A stretch of DNA of 64,000 nt from Elysia crispata. Taxonomy: Eukaryota; Mollusca; Gastropoda; Plakobranchidae. The stretch spans positions 56,001 to 120,000 of the forward strand of contig JAWDGP010004560.1 of NCBI GenBank assembly GCA_033675545.1. Reading direction: 5' to 3'. The notes beneath the pieces were generated by a model. That model did not search any database. It was not told where the DNA came from and was given only the letters and a program-made list of their open reading frames with translations. A program made the translations under genes and the position numbers. This document shows, piece by piece, positions 12,574 through 26,359 of this stretch (position 1 is its first letter; each line of letters begins with the position of its first letter).

Positions 12574-12946
12574 GTAGGAGTCGCTTGTAAAGATTTCAAT
12601 TATTTATACTCAATCCCAGTCTATAGATCACAATCCAGACAACGGCCTCGCACTTCTGTTGGACTTTGGTTGATTCTGAGGAATTCTCTATAGAGTTAAG
12701 CTCATATAGAAATACAGATGGAGCATGAGTTTTGTATTTTAAGCGCCAGCACGTCAAAATCAAACTCAAACAGTTCAAGGTGTTAACCCTAGAGAAACCA
12801 ATGATGCAAGTTTTGATTAGACAACTAGTAGTCAACATCTCTCTAACAAACTGTGGGAGGGGAGGAGCGGCGGAAAATGTGAGAGGTGAAATGGGGGTGG
12901 GGGAGGAGAGAGCGATAGAGAGTCAGACAGACAGAAAAAGATAGAT

Positions 12947-13055
<109 letters not shown>

Positions 13056-14159
13056 TCCAGTAGTTAATAACCTTGACTGAAGAGTGAAGAATACCTGATT
13101 AATATCTGAAGTAATCATATGTTTGTTGAGTAAATGCTGGAGAAATATGTTCAACCGAGCTTTGAACAAATTTGAATTTACATTATTAGTTCAAATCAAA
13201 ACATTTTTCTCGTTCTTTTTCTTGCTTTCACCACAAACAAACTATTTAGACTTTTTCACTTAACGCACTTTTCAAACTTTACATCGTCTTTATCTTAAAC
13301 TTTTCACATAAATCGATATTTCTTTGCTTTAAAAAGTTATAAAATCTTAAGGATTTAAAATACATTTAGCTGATCAAATATTGTTTGCTATGAGTATAAT
13401 GTTCGTGTTTAAACTCTCTTAAAAGGTGCCAGTAATTAATTTGTTTCTTCGTCTTCTCATACAACTCTACCACTACAATATCATTACCGCCACTACTTCC
13501 ACTACCACTCTCTAATCCGTCTCTCTACCTTTGTTTGCCTCAAATAGATCTATAAATAAACCATTCATCGATCTAGACAGGACTGCAGCTGCTTCTTTGA
13601 GTGCTTCATGAGTTTCATACTCTGATTTCGACGATTACTCATTTACTTGAAATAATCTTTTCAGTATATTAAGCCAACCGTATTTAATAATTCGTAATGT
13701 CAATTATATATTTGATTTGCACTTTCACTCAGTTTAGGACTACATTCCTCAATGCTAGTTCAACTGATAAGAAGTTTGCGTTATCAATGTAAGCCCCAGT
13801 TTATACTTATTCATTCATCCTTGTAACGGAAAAGTCACCGAGGTATAAATTTGGTCGATGATATAATTGTCTTGCCTCAATGGAGGAATCTACTCCAAAC
13901 AGTCATAAAACAGAGATTAGAAAACAAAAGGAATTTTATCAAGTTTAAAGTGACATGATATTGAGACAAAGAGGACAGAATAAAGGAGAGAAAAAAGAAA
14001 TATAAAGAGATGAGAGAACGAGATAGAGAGGAATGGATAAGGATAGAAAAAGAATGGAAAGAAGATAGAGAAAGGAGAAAAAAGTGTTACAGATAGTCAA
14101 ATAGATAGAAAAATAGATAGCGATAGATATATAGATAGAGTGTTAGAGAAAGACAGAAA

Positions 14160-14184
14160 AGAGAGAGAGAAAGGGAGAGAGAGA

Positions 14185-14270
<86 letters not shown>

Positions 14271-14272
14271 GA
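14160..14272. repeat. GA microsatellite
   Basis: GA run preceded by a looser GATA/GAAA purine-rich stretch from about 13975. Confidence 0.95.
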
Positions 14273-14590
14273 GGATGAATGTAAAGGGGATATGAAAAAA
14301 CGACCAAACTTTAATAAAAGATTACTAGAGGAATTGTAGGTTGATTTTTAGGATCATGTTGGGAGAATTCTGACGAAAAATAACCTTGTCTTTCATGCGC
14401 AAAAAGAAGGAAAAAAAATCAAGAACAGAAGGAATGATCCCTGAAAGTCCTTGTAGAAAATTATATTTCTTGAGTATGGTCTCTTCATAAAGTGCTTGGA
14501 ATAGATAATATAATTTGTATGAAAAAAGGTCTCTACAAGCCTTGTAATGCCAGGTTACCTCAGTGGTCCTGAGGAGGAAGGACCTGGCGA

Positions 14591-15659
14591 TTTACAACCA
14601 ATGAAAACTTGTAAACAAAGTCATGGTCCATGTGTAAATTTACAACCAATGAAAACTTGCAAACAAAGTCATGGTCCATGTGTAAATTTACAACTAATGA
14701 AAACTTGTAAACAAAGTCATGGTCCATGTGTAAATTTACAACCAATGAAAACTTGTAAACAAAGTCATGGTCCATGTGTAAATTTTCAACCAATGAAAAC
14801 TTGTAAACAAAGTCATGGTCCATGTGTAAATTTACAACCAATGAAAACTTGTAAACAAAGTCATGGTCCATGTGTAAATTTACAACCAATGAAAACTTGT
14901 AAACAAAGTCATGGTCCATGTGTAAATTTACAACCAATGAAAACTTGTAAACAAAGTCATGGTCCATGTGTAAATTTACAACCAATGAAAACTTGTAAAC
15001 AAAGTCATGGTCCATGTGTAAATTTACAACCAATGAAAACTTGTAAACAAAGTCATGGTCCATGTGTAAATTTACAACCAATGAAAACTTGTAAACAAAG
15101 TCATGGTCCATGTGTAAATTTACAACCAATGAAAACTTGTAAACAAAAGTCATGGTCCATGTGTAAATTTACAACCAATGAAAACTTGTAAACAAAGTCA
15201 TGGTCCATGTGTAAATTTACAACCAATGAAAACTTGTAAACAAAGTCATGGTCCATGTGTAAATTTACAACCAATGAAAACTTGTAAACAAAGTCATGGT
15301 CCATGTGTAAATTTATAACCAATGAAAACTTGTAAACAAAGTCATGGTCCATGTGTAAATTTACAACCAATGAAAACTTGTAAACAAAGTCATGGTCCAT
15401 GTGTAAATTTACAACCAATGAAAACTTGTAAACAAAGTCATGGTCCATGTGTAAATTTACAACCAATGAAAACTTGCAAACAAAGTCATGGTCCATGTGT
15501 AAATTTACAACTAATGAAAACTTGTAAACAAAGTCATGGTCCATGTGTAAATTTACAACCAATGAAAACTTGCAAACAAAGTCATGGTCCATGTGTAAAT
15601 TTATAACCAATGAAAACCTGTAAAGAAAGTCATGGTCGATGTGTAGGCTTACAACCAAT
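14591..15659. repeat. 48-bp minisatellite, about 22 copies
   Basis: The unit contains AACCAATGAAAACTTGTAAA and CAAAGTCATGGTCCATGTGT and is highly uniform. A single extra A near 15147 shifts the frame once, and the last two copies are diverged. Because 48 is a multiple of three, it produces long frames on both strands (16-residue repeats such as MKTCKQSHGPCVNLQP). These frames have no start or splice context suited to a gene. Confidence 0.97.
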
Positions 15660-16860
15660 ATCGTGAGAGACTTTCATAGTGCGGAGAAAGGTTTGAACTG
15701 ATCTTACATGTAAGTTTCTTGGTTATTGGGTGAAGCATCTCATCGATTTAATGATGAGGCCTTAAGCTCTGAGTTTCGCAAGAAGAAAAACCCAGTCAAA
15801 GTAAAGAGTTGTTTGGCGAGAAGACCGGCCCGATATGTAGAAGATGAGTTTCTCTATTGTTTGACGACACTCAAAGATTATCAGAAGCTTACATCGAGTC
15901 TGTAGCTTTGCCTTTTGTTCAGATTGACTTCTGCAATACAGGGCAAACAGCCAAACATGGATGTACAGAGCATGCGTGATTTAACAATAAAAGAATCCCG
16001 CCAAGCAATTCGCATTGAAAAGGAAAAAAAAAAGCCTACAAAAAACACCCACCCACACAGAAAATATCTGTTTTTGTTTTTCCTATAGAGAAAGACGCTG
16101 TGATACTGATAAGAAAAAAAACCAACTTATTTAGTACAATCCAAAAATATTTTCTTTTAAACGCTAACTGCATGTAATGTGCAGCTATGAAGCCCCTCAA
16201 GTCAGTGTCGTGATGATAGATTTTTAAACGATCCAAGTGTAACCTGCAATACCAAAATTATAACGCTCTGAACGTTTATGCGACAGTACAAAAGAAGTGA
16301 AATTTTTGTTTGATTGGGTGAGATATTTTTTCTTGATCCAGTCATAAAACTATGACCTCATACAGACTAATATGGGAATGGATAGAGTGATGTTGAAGGT
16401 GTTATTTATAAACATCATGAGGAGCAGTTTATTATTTAGTTCTCGGTGAGGAGGGGGAAGAGAGAGCGAGAGGGGGGGGGGGGGCGGTTCTTTGATATCA
16501 CCGTTTAAGGAATGTGATTATATACATGCGCATTTCTCATTTTTTTTTTCGGAGCGGACTGGGTATAAGGAGCGCAGGGAAAGTATGTAGTTTATGGAGC
16601 GTTGGAAGTATAGGGAGTGTCTAGAATATACTGGAGCAAACGTAGTACAAGGGTTATATAGAATTTGTATAGCATGTGGAGTTTACAGTAGTTAGAGCGT
16701 TTATTGAAGAAATAGATCATATGGAGTGCAGATAGGGAGTTAATGGAACACAATATAGAATATAGGGAATACATGGCACATATGGTGCGTTTAGAGTGTA
16801 TGGAAGGATATGGCACACAAAGAGCGTCTGGATTGTACTGAGGACGTGGAACACATAAAG
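15660..16860. other. Intronic unique DNA
   Basis: AT-rich, with a GA/poly-G patch near 16460-16485. From about 16580 it contains degenerate GGAGTGTATAG-like words that grade into the 27-bp minisatellite. Confidence 0.5.
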
Positions 16861-16864
16861 TTTT

Positions 16865-17346
16865 GGGAGATCAGGGAGTGTATGGGACACTGGGAGAGCA
16901 GGGAGTGTATGGGACACTGGGAGAGCAGGGAGTGTATGGGACACTGGGAGAGCAGGGAGTGTATGGGACACTGGGAGAGCAGGGAGTGTATGGGACACTG
17001 GGAGAGCAGGGAGTGTATGGGACATTGGGAAAGAAGGGAGTGTATGGGGCATCGGAAGAGCAGGGAGTGTAAGGGACAGTGGGAAAGAAGGGAGTGTATG
17101 GTACAGTGGGAAAGAAGGGAGTGTATGGGACATCGGAAGAGCAGGGAGTGTAAGGGACAGTGGGAAAGAAGGGAGTGTAAGGGACAGTGGGAAAGAAGGG
17201 AGTGTATGGTACAGTGGGAGAGCAGGGAGTGTATGGGACATCGGAAGAGCAGGGAGTGTAAGGGACAGTGGGAAAGAAGGGAGTGTAAGGGACAGTGGGA
17301 AAGAAGGGAGTGTATGGTACAGTGGGAGAGCAGGGAGTGTATGGGA
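16865..17346. repeat. 27-bp minisatellite, about 18 copies
   Basis: The unit is GGGAGAGCAGGGAGTGTATG plus GGACACT. The first third is uniform. The rest shows an 81-bp higher-order unit of three variants (GACATCGGAAGAGC, GACAGTGGGAAAGA, TACAGTGGGAAAGA). Long frames on both strands come from the multiple-of-three period. Confidence 0.96.
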
Positions 17347-17439
17347 TATAAGGAGCGGCGGGCATGGAGTGTAAGTAAAATACGGTGCTACTGGAACGAC
17401 GGAGGCTTGAAACGCATGTGTTTTTCTTACTGTCTGTCT

Positions 17440-17622
17440 GCCTCCCCCCCTCTCTCTCTCTCCCCTTCTCTCTCTCATTCTCTCTGTCTCTGTCTATCTC
17501 TCTCTCTCTTTGCCTATCTCTCGTCTCTGTCTCTCTTTCTGTCTCTCTGTTTCTCTATCTGTCTCTTTCTTTATGTCTCTCTCTCTATCTACCTATCTCT
17601 ATGTCTCTTTCTCTCTCTATGA
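17440..17622. repeat. CT-rich microsatellite with CTGT/CTAT units
   Basis: Pyrimidine-rich tract. The Ser/Leu frames over it are repeat translation. Confidence 0.95.
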
Positions 17623-18077
17623 ATTCCCCTTCCTGTATTCCTTATGGTACCACATTGCTTACCTTATCTTCCGTTACTTCCTCAATACTTTTATCTATAG
17701 ACATAATGCTATCTGGCTATGAATTCTTTTAAATAAAGGTCTACTTAACCTTAGACCTTGTGGCTTATCTCATATTTCAACATTATTGTTTTGGATATTT
17801 TTGTCGTGACCAGTGACATAACATCCACCTTAGTAGGCCGTAATTCCCCCGAAGATGTTATAACAACCTTCGATTTTTTCCCCAAATCCCACATTTTTTC
17901 TTTGGCCTTCTTCGTCCAACTATTGATAAATCATCGTTAAAGCTAACAAAATTGTACTTGACCTCAATATGTTATTGGAACGATCAAACATGATTTGTGG
18001 TTACCTTTATGATACTGGTCATCACGGCAGAGGAAGGTCATAGGTCATTCTACTGACCACTGGCCCATCCTCGCTGT

Positions 18078-18907
18078 AATCATAGTGTAGTCGGGTGCTA
18101 GATCTATAATAGGTGTGAGGGACTGGGCTGTCTTATGTAACGGTAATATCATAGTGTAGTCGGGTGCTAGATCTATAATAGGTGTGAGGGACTGGGCTGT
18201 CTTATGTAACGGTAATATCATAGTGTAGTCGGGTGCTAGATCTATAATAGGTGTGAGGGACTGGGCTGTCTTATGTAACGGTAATATCATAGTGTAGTCG
18301 GGTGCTAGATCTATAATAGGTGTGAGGGACTGGGCTGTCTTATGTAACGGTAATATCATAGTGTAGTCGGGTGCTAGATCTATAATAGGTGTGAGGGACT
18401 GGGCTGTCTTATGTAACAGTAATATCATAGTGTAGTCGGGTGCTAGATCTATAATAGGTGTGAGGGACTGGGCTGTCTTATGTAACAGTAATATCATAGT
18501 GTAGTCGGGTGCTAGATCTATAATAGGTGTGAGGGACTGGGCTGTCTTATGTAACAGTAATATCATAGTGTAGTCGGGTGCTAGATCTATAATAGGTGTG
18601 AGGGACTGGGCTGTCTTATGTAACGGTAATATCATAGTGTAGTCGGGTGCTAGATCTATAATAGGTGTGAGGGACTGGGCTGTCTTATGTAACAGTAATA
18701 TCATAGTGTAGTCGGGTGCTAGATCTATAATAGGTGTGAGGGACTGGGCTGTCTTATGTAACAGTAATATCATAGTGTAGTCGGGTGCTAGATCTATAAT
18801 AGGTGTGAGGGACTGGGCTGTCTTATGTAACGGTAATATCATAGTGTAGTCGGGTGCTAGATCTATAATAGGTGTGAGGGACTGGGCTGTCTTATGTAAC
18901 AGTAACA
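18078..18907. repeat. 69-bp minisatellite, 12 copies
   Basis: Nearly identical copies contain GTGTAGTCGGGTGCTAGATC and GGTGTGAGGGACTGGGCTGT. The only regular difference is A or G in the TAACGGTAA/TAACAGTAA segment. A 355-codon minus-strand frame crosses the array only because 69 is divisible by three and the unit lacks a stop in that frame. Confidence 0.97.
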
Positions 18908-18924
18908 ATATTACAGGATCAATT

Positions 18925-19012
18925 TCTCCCTCTCTGTCTGTTCGCCTGCCTGCCTGCATGCCTGTCTGTCTGTCTACCTCTCTGTCTCTCTGTCTCTGTC
19001 CCTGCCTCTCTT

Positions 19013-19054
<42 letters not shown>

Positions 19055-19055
19055 A
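18925..19055. repeat. CTGC/CTGT/CT microsatellite
   Basis: Directly follows the 69-bp array. Confidence 0.93.
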
Positions 19056-19289
19056 ATAGAAGGGAAAAAACACCACATTTGGAGAACAGCTAGGTAATTC
19101 GAAAGGATCCAAATGGACCCATGTGTGCCTATAATAATATTAGTATAATAAAGAGGGTAAAAAGAAACAAGCACACCACTTGACTTTCTACGAACCTGAG
19201 ATATATTGGTTGTAAATAGGAGTAAACTTTTGTATCTCTTGTTTAACGCCCGCTCAGACCGTCATGAACTAAAATAAAATTAAAGAAGA

Positions 19290-19778
19290 AGAAAAGAGAA
19301 TAATAAAAGTTTAAATCACCATGTTTTTAGACTAGAAAGAGAAAAACAAAAGTTAAAACCATCATGTTTTATGACTAGAAAAGAGAAAAACAAAAGTTTA
19401 AATCACCATGTTTTAAGATTAGAAAAGAGAATAAATAAAAGTTTAAATCACCCTGTTTTATGAATAGAAAAGAGGAAAACAAAAGTTAGAAAGCCCATGT
19501 TTTATGACTAGAAAAGAGGAAAACAAAAGTTAGAAACCCCCATGTTTTATGACCATAAAAGAGGAAAACAAAAGTTAGAAACCCCCATGTTTTATGACTT
19601 CAAAAGAGGAAAACAAAAGTTTAAATCACCATATTTTATGACTAGAAAAAAGAAAAACAAAAGTTAGAAAGACCCATGTTTTATGACTAGAAAAGAGGAA
19701 AACAAAAGTTAGAAAGCCCCATGTTTTATGACTAGAAAAAAGAAAAACAAAAGTTAGAAACCCCCATGTTTTATGGCT
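19290..19778. repeat. About 45-bp degenerate minisatellite, about 11 copies
   Basis: Units carry GAAAAGAGGAAAACAAAAGTT and then CATGTTTTATGACTA, with variable length (about 43-47 bp) and two alternating middle versions (TTTAAATCACC and TAGAAACCCC). Confidence 0.88.
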
Positions 19779-21529
19779 GACACTTATGACTTGAGATGAG
19801 ACCGTGAGTGATAACTATTGACCTTTTGTCTTTAAACTAAGATTAATGCGCAATGAGATTCTTCAAGAGACGAACCAGGCGTAACAGCGCAGAAAAGGCA
19901 AACAAGCTTTGAAAACACTCGCTAGCCAAAATACTCGTTGCCGCCTAGCCATATTGATTTTTCTTTTATTTTGGCTTCATAGATTACTGCACTGTGAGCC
20001 AAATTAATGTCAATTGATGCTTGTATCAAAAAAAAAAAAAAAAAAAAATACGACGCACGCTCCTGTTAAGAAGGCAGGCTTAATCTTTCATGAAGCGGAG
20101 GAAAAAGATTGCAGGCGCTGAGGCAGTGTACTCTATGGGACCATAACAACACAATAATGATAAGGTACCTGCATGCGAGGAAAAAAAAAAGTCTTTGATG
20201 CTTTCAAGTCATATTGATTTTATGAACTGCATCAAGACTAACATTTACATTGGTTGGATCACTAACAAACTTAGGCCAATCTGATTGATTATATGACGGC
20301 AAATCAATAAAAAGAAATCGAATTTTGGGCCAAAGTAATATTTGATGGACATGTTTGAAGACAGAGGAATGACTTACAGAGTATTATCAAACAAGAAGTG
20401 CAGCAAATAGGAAAGACAAAAGATATTTCATTCCCATCTGTAATTCTTACTTTCAAGAAATGAAAAAGGTTTAAAAAAAAAAACAAAAAAACAAAACAGC
20501 AAACAAAACGCTGACCCATTTGGAATAACACAAAAAGCATCTAATTAAAAGAAAAACATAAATATAACCAAACAAGACCTTATGCCCAGGGAAAACAGTT
20601 AAGTGGGTCTTGTATTTTTCTTCGTTTCCTCTTCTTACGATAAAATACACCATTAAGTCCAGTCTTTGTTGTTGCACGTTCCATCTGATGCTGCTTCTTG
20701 ATTTTCTGAGAAACCCTTTGTTTGCTCGAGATTTCTCTGCTAAAAATAAACATCTTTACGAGTAGCTCCCCTACACCATTGTTTCCATAGTTCTCTTGTT
20801 TACTCAGTCAATTTCCGCATCATTTCTTTATCTTCAGTCTCTCTAGTGCCGATTTCTTGCCACATTTTTGTTAATAATTTAGATGAAGTATAAGAAGGTT
20901 CCAATCTTATAAGCATACATACCTAGAACTCTTGTGTAAACTTGAGTCAACTCCAATACCCAGGATCATAACGCTCTTCTGATTCAAATATAACTTTAGT
21001 ATGTTGCATGCATAGGGAGGTCTTGTATATACTAAACATGTACTTTCAATAGTGACTCTTCACATAAAAAAAAGTAAAAAAAATGTTTTAATTGCCCATA
21101 AACGTGTCGTTTTTTTTTGTTTTCGTCGATAGATAAAAGTTTAAAATTGAGTAAGAAAACCACAATTTTAGTTCCAACTAACTCTGCTTTAGAACTGGTT
21201 GGTTTAAACTGATTATATAGTTTTCATATATAAAAATTAGGAGGAAAGAAGTAATAGGAACAAAGGAAAGTGTGGGGTGGGTTACAAAAATATTGAGCTA
21301 TTGCATCTATTCATTCTGAGTAAAGAGTGGAGTAAAACACTTTTGTCTCCGCTGCCTCCTCTAATTAGAAGCTCAAACAAAAACATGCTAGAACAAAGAG
21401 ACAAGTTAAGCTTTATTGTTCAAAAGATTAGTTTTCGATATACGTGCAAGAAAATCATAGGTAAAGCATGTAGGAGACCTCCTCTATCTTCGCTGGCGGA
21501 CTATATCCACGCAACTTTAGATCAATAAT

Positions 21530-21620
21530 ATCTTCTTCTTCTTCTTCTTCTTCTTCTTCTTCTTCTTCTTCTTCTTCTTCTTCTTCTTCTTCTTCTTCTT
21601 CTTCTTCTTCTTCTTCTTTC
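21530..21620. repeat. CTT microsatellite
   Basis: About 28 TTC/CTT triplets with little interruption. Confidence 0.96.
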
Positions 21621-24196
21621 TCTTCTTCCCTTCCCCTTCCTCCTCATGCGATATAAAATACTGTGCGTGTTTCGGCTACGCCCACTTCATCCTCACCGAA
21701 ATTCGTGCTCTACTTCTTTCACACACTCATGACTTATGATTCACCTTGTTTTTTCAAAACGTAGACATCGACAATTAATGACACGCCTTGTCATCCTATT
21801 TCTATCAATACCTGCACGGGTCGACAATGGCTGTGAATTTCAGCAAGTCCGACTGTTCCTTCTAGTTTGGTAAATAACGCCGCCTGTGGTGGAACAGAAA
21901 CTTGTTTGCCCTGAGATCTGCAGATTTTCTGACTCGCTAGTTCGGACCTCGCTATTGTCTAGCCTCACTTAAATGACCTCTACCGGTATAGCAAATCGAC
22001 ATATCATAGGGTTCTCATCAACATTAAACCTGAAAGTTATCGAATTTCGTCCAAGAGCCACCTCTAAGTCCATGGTACAAACCGAGGGATACTTAAAAAT
22101 TGCCAAATGTGCGCTCCAGATCCATTGATACAAAATAGGCCGGCTGCATTATATCAATCAACAAATAGGTCAGTTGCTCCATCAATACAGCATGTAAACA
22201 AGTAGCCCATCTAATAAATTTTTAACATATATATATATATATATAAAATTATATTTGTATTGGTTCGATACTTTGCGCTGTAACATTGCTAAACCACAGT
22301 GTACTTCATTGTTGAATTATGAAGCTATGGACACTTGAAACGAGAAATTCAGAACTTTCATAATGAGGCAAAATCCTAGCCTTACCCCCCCTCCCCCCCG
22401 AAAAAAAAAAGAAAGAAAGAAAAGGAAGGATAAAAAGGCTCAACTGTAAACGGGAATCGAAGAGGCGGACAAAAAAAAAGGGGGGGGGGGGATATAACTT
22501 TACCCTAACCCGGTTAGTCTGCTGAAATTCTTATTTGCCTTGTTCCCCCATCCCTCCCCCAACCACGATAAATATTTAAACCTTAGAGCTTGTTCGGGGA
22601 AGACGTACACACACCACAACCAGTGAATCTAAAGCTTTGCTCCTACATTAAGATCAATATGTGACCACTTCACGAGTGTACAAACAGTGTATTGACTCGA
22701 AGCCATCGGTTAATACTCCTTTGTAGAGAGAATATTTATAATATAGTAGCGTTTAATAGGGTCAAATACTTTTATAAGAAAAGAATCGCTTATTCTTTTT
22801 CATCCTCAATTGTTCATGTAAGAAACTGAAGCTCCTCGACAAAAGAGTCAGCAGTTGTGTGGCTTCAGCGGCGGAAGCTTAACCGTGTAAGGGTTAATAT
22901 TAGGTTCAGTAAATACAGCCATAAAGTGTTTGCCTCACATTTATATCAATTAATCAAAAAAACTAAGCCAGCGTTTTATAGACATCACGTAGCTTCTGGG
23001 CAGAAAACGCATCCATCGAATTAATCTTGATAGCATTATTTCAATCCTGTGCACTCCATAAATAAGCTGTACCTTACTGAGGTTTTTCTTCACAATAAGG
23101 TGAAGATTAACCCTTGAAGATCGATGTCACAAAGAAAAAAAAATTGTTTTGTTTAGTTTTTTTTTATGGTGGGGGGGGGGGAGCGGGAGGACCTGTGAGG
23201 GAAGGGAAAATACGCTCTGGCATGTTATTTTTTAATCAAATGTCACTGATTAGTTATTAACATTGATAACTTTGTTTCCATCCCATTGCTTTTTCGATTT
23301 TTCTTTTGTTGTTGTTGAAAATGAAAAGAACGAACCCTATAATTAACTCTGAGACATTTAGTTGACGTAAGATGATTTAGAATTACGCATAGTTTTAACA
23401 GAGACTATGATAATTTATTATATTATGACAGTCTTTATTTTTTTTTATTTGTTTTTGGCTTTACTGGAAAGATCTAGCTTTATACAATCCCGGATTTGTT
23501 TGTTTATGGCGCATAAATAGGTTATCAGTATCCAATGATTTGATTCAGTTTGCCAGGGATGAGGTTATTGGTCGGGACAATATAATTAAACGCTCTGTAT
23601 ATTTTAGCTTAGAAACTCGAATTTTCGGTAGCAAAATTCTCAGCATGCAGTCGTAAATCTTTACACGTTCCACATGAAATGTATTTTCTCAGTCAGGAAT
23701 TTTGTAATTATATTTTAAAACATGTTATAGCTGTCTTTTTTTTCAATTTGAGTGGTTCATTGACCATTCGACCTGTATTGAAATTTAAAGGATACATCTT
23801 AGATTGTCGCCAGGACATTCCACTTTGGGTATTATACGACAAAAGGACCATTGTTTAAGAAACAAGTGGACCAAGACTCAAGTTTGAATTTCCCTGCATT
23901 CTTTCTTCATAAAGTGGCAAAAGCGAGTAGGTTTTAAAAAATATTTATTCTTAGCACGTGGAAAAATTGTGACTGTACTGAAGAACACAAACTGCTGGAT
24001 AGAAAATCCGCTACTACTATAGCTTAGGGGTGGGCAAAGTCCAGCAACACGCGCACACACACACACACACACGAATTTGATCATAAAACTTGTAAAAAAG
24101 AAAAAAAAAATGGAATAACTATTTTTCATTACAACCATATGACGCATGGCTTTGAAAATGATGCTTCTGTTGGATGGGCTGGTTATGACTATAACT

Positions 24197-24396
24197 CTCT
24201 CTTTCTCTCTCTCTCCCTCTCTGTGCGTCACTGCCTCTGTCTCTCTCTGTCTTTCTCTCCATCCTCTCTCTCTCTCTATCTCCCTCTGTGTGTGTCTCTC
24301 TCTCTTTGCCTCTGCCTCTCTCTCTCTCCCTCTCTGTGCGTCACTGCCTCTGTCTCTCTCTGTCTCCCTCTACGTATGTGTCTCTCTCTGACTCTG

Positions 24397-24439
<43 letters not shown>

Positions 24440-24522
24440 CTCTCCCTCTCTTTTCTCTCTTCTCTCTGACTCTTTGCTGTCTCCCTCTTTACCATGTTCT
24501 ATCTCACCCTCCCTCTTTTCCT

Positions 24523-24587
<65 letters not shown>

Positions 24588-24654
24588 TCTCTATTCTCTC
24601 TGACTCTTTGCAGTCTCCCTCTTTACCAGGTTCGATCTCACCCTCCATCCTTTC

Positions 24655-24720
<66 letters not shown>

Positions 24721-24722
24721 GT
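24197..24722. repeat. CT-rich compound repeat with two internal duplications
   Basis: A CT tract in which two non-CT islands occur twice: TCTGTGCGTCACTGCCTCTG (near 24222 and 24335) and GTCTCCCTCTTTACCA (near 24479 and 24614). It follows a CA run at about 24050-24073. Serine/leucine frames here are repeat translation. Confidence 0.92.
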
Positions 24723-25204
24723 GAAAAGGTCAAAATATATCTAGGTATGTCTATGATATATATATTTTAGAGATGTACTCAGTCTTCTACGCAATTACTT
24801 AAGGGTTTAACTAGTTTGTATACTTGAGAAAGCAGTTCCTCCATTGGTTGGTAAGAAATTAGTTGAGAGAGTTCTCAAACACAATTGATTATCATTTAAA
24901 ATCTTGTCACCTCATTTTGAACCTCTCTTTTTTTCTTGTTCGTAAAGTAATCGTAAAAAAATGAAAACATATTTGTGCAATACATAAGGTAGACTAAAAT
25001 AAACTTCAGTCTTTTATGCACTGCACTCGAGCCGCTGAGCAAATTTCCTTGACATGAAACCAGACAAGGGTTAGTGAACACAAAAACATCACGACAATAT
25101 TGCTTTCATTCTTAGACGAAAAAAAATTAATGGCATAAGAAAACCAAACGCAAACCAACAAAACCAGTCATTTTAAATCCAAAACTGAATCTTTGAATCC
25201 ACAG

Positions 25205-26359
25205 CTTCTCCGAGTGGACGTCGCGCTGCGCCAACTGAAAGCGTCACGCCAAACCTGGCCGATATTTCCCCGCTGAGACTAACTTCTCTTGCAGCAACCC
25301 CAGAGAAGGAGCTGAAAACACAGCCCGGCTCCGTCCCTCTAACTGCATCATCAGCTGAGCATGGAGAGAAACATACGTCTCTTTCAGAATCTACCGTCTC
25401 TCTATCATTTTCTCCAAACAAAGCAGTGCCAGATCCAAATGATGGTGGCTTCTTGTCAACCTCATTAGGAGGGTTGACACAAGATGTGCCCAATGATAAA
25501 AGTTCTCAATTTACAACGTCTAATTTAATAGTGGATTCGATGGTCAAAGATACCGTTGCGCGATTAGATATGACCACCCCTGGTGCTGGAATTAACGCAG
25601 AGGTTACTCCAATACAGACTAAAGATATTGTGATAAGTGGTGCTGTATCAACACCATCTGACACAACAGAAGTTTTCAAATCTTACGCATCAGTATCTCG
25701 TACATTTGTAGAAAGCATTGATTTCCCTTCGAAATCTCCTTCTATTATTGATGTCATTGATTCCTCTGTGTCCTTATCTGTTGAAAATTCTCCTACACCA
25801 GCCTTGGCTTCTTCTGGCCTTAAATTATTCATGACTGGCCCGTCTACCGCCTCTGACGACGATGTGTTGTTCAGCACACTGACTCAGTCTGACACGAGAT
25901 CTACACACGGCGCAGAGGCGGCTCAATCTGGGTTTCCCTCTATCGCTCTCTCAACTCGAGATGTTTTGACTCCTAACATTCCTCAAACATCACAGGTACA
26001 CCCGCACCTGTCAGGAAACAGCCAAACTCCTTCCAATATTGATGAGAGTCTTACACAGATGAAACTAACACCAAGGGACTTTCTGACACAAACACTGCGA
26101 CAAGCAGAGCCCAGCACCGATGCGAGCCGGCATGAGAGAGATGTCTACAGCACACAGGATATATCTCAGTCGGCAGACATTTCTGGGAAACTACTGAACA
26201 ATTCAAAAATTACTTCCATGACGGAGACTATACAGGCATTTGAAACTTCTCAATCTTTGGTCTCCTCTGCGCTAAATAGTGCAAGGAAAGTGACGAGTTT
26301 TTCTTCGGCGGACGATATGCTTGATGAAGCGTCGTCTCTATCGGGGGTTTACAGCAGTG
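25205..26359 (+). CDS. Giant transmembrane protein, exon 2 (Ser/Thr-rich ectodomain)
   Basis: An 1155-base exon entered in phase 1 from exon 1 (G plus CT gives Ala) and left in phase 1. The acceptor is AATCCACAG with an in-frame TGA about 20 bases upstream, so the frame cannot extend further left. The donor is AGCAGTG, then GTAAGG. It encodes about 385 residues very rich in Ser, Thr, Asp and Pro, with almost no cysteine and short Thr-Gln-Thr words, typical of a heavily O-glycosylated extracellular stalk. No globular domain is recognised. Only three short introns separate the ectodomain exons that follow. Confidence 0.85.

Noticed and set aside
14547-15191. 214-residue + strand frame and 197- and 185-residue minus frames with 16-residue repeats
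   Set aside because: Produced by a 48-bp minisatellite whose period is a multiple of three. Both strands are open, a one-base insertion breaks the frame, and there is no exon context.
14591-15659. CRISPR-like array of regular direct repeats
   Set aside because: Repeats are head to tail with no unique spacers, in a eukaryotic intron; ordinary minisatellite.
16810-17622. 270-residue + and 253-residue minus frames (GYGTL/SHTLPALP repeats)
   Set aside because: Translation of the 27-bp minisatellite and adjoining CT tract.
18045-19112. 355-residue minus-strand frame
   Set aside because: Translation of the 69-bp array plus a CT tract. It has no start context, no conserved non-repeat part and no splice structure.
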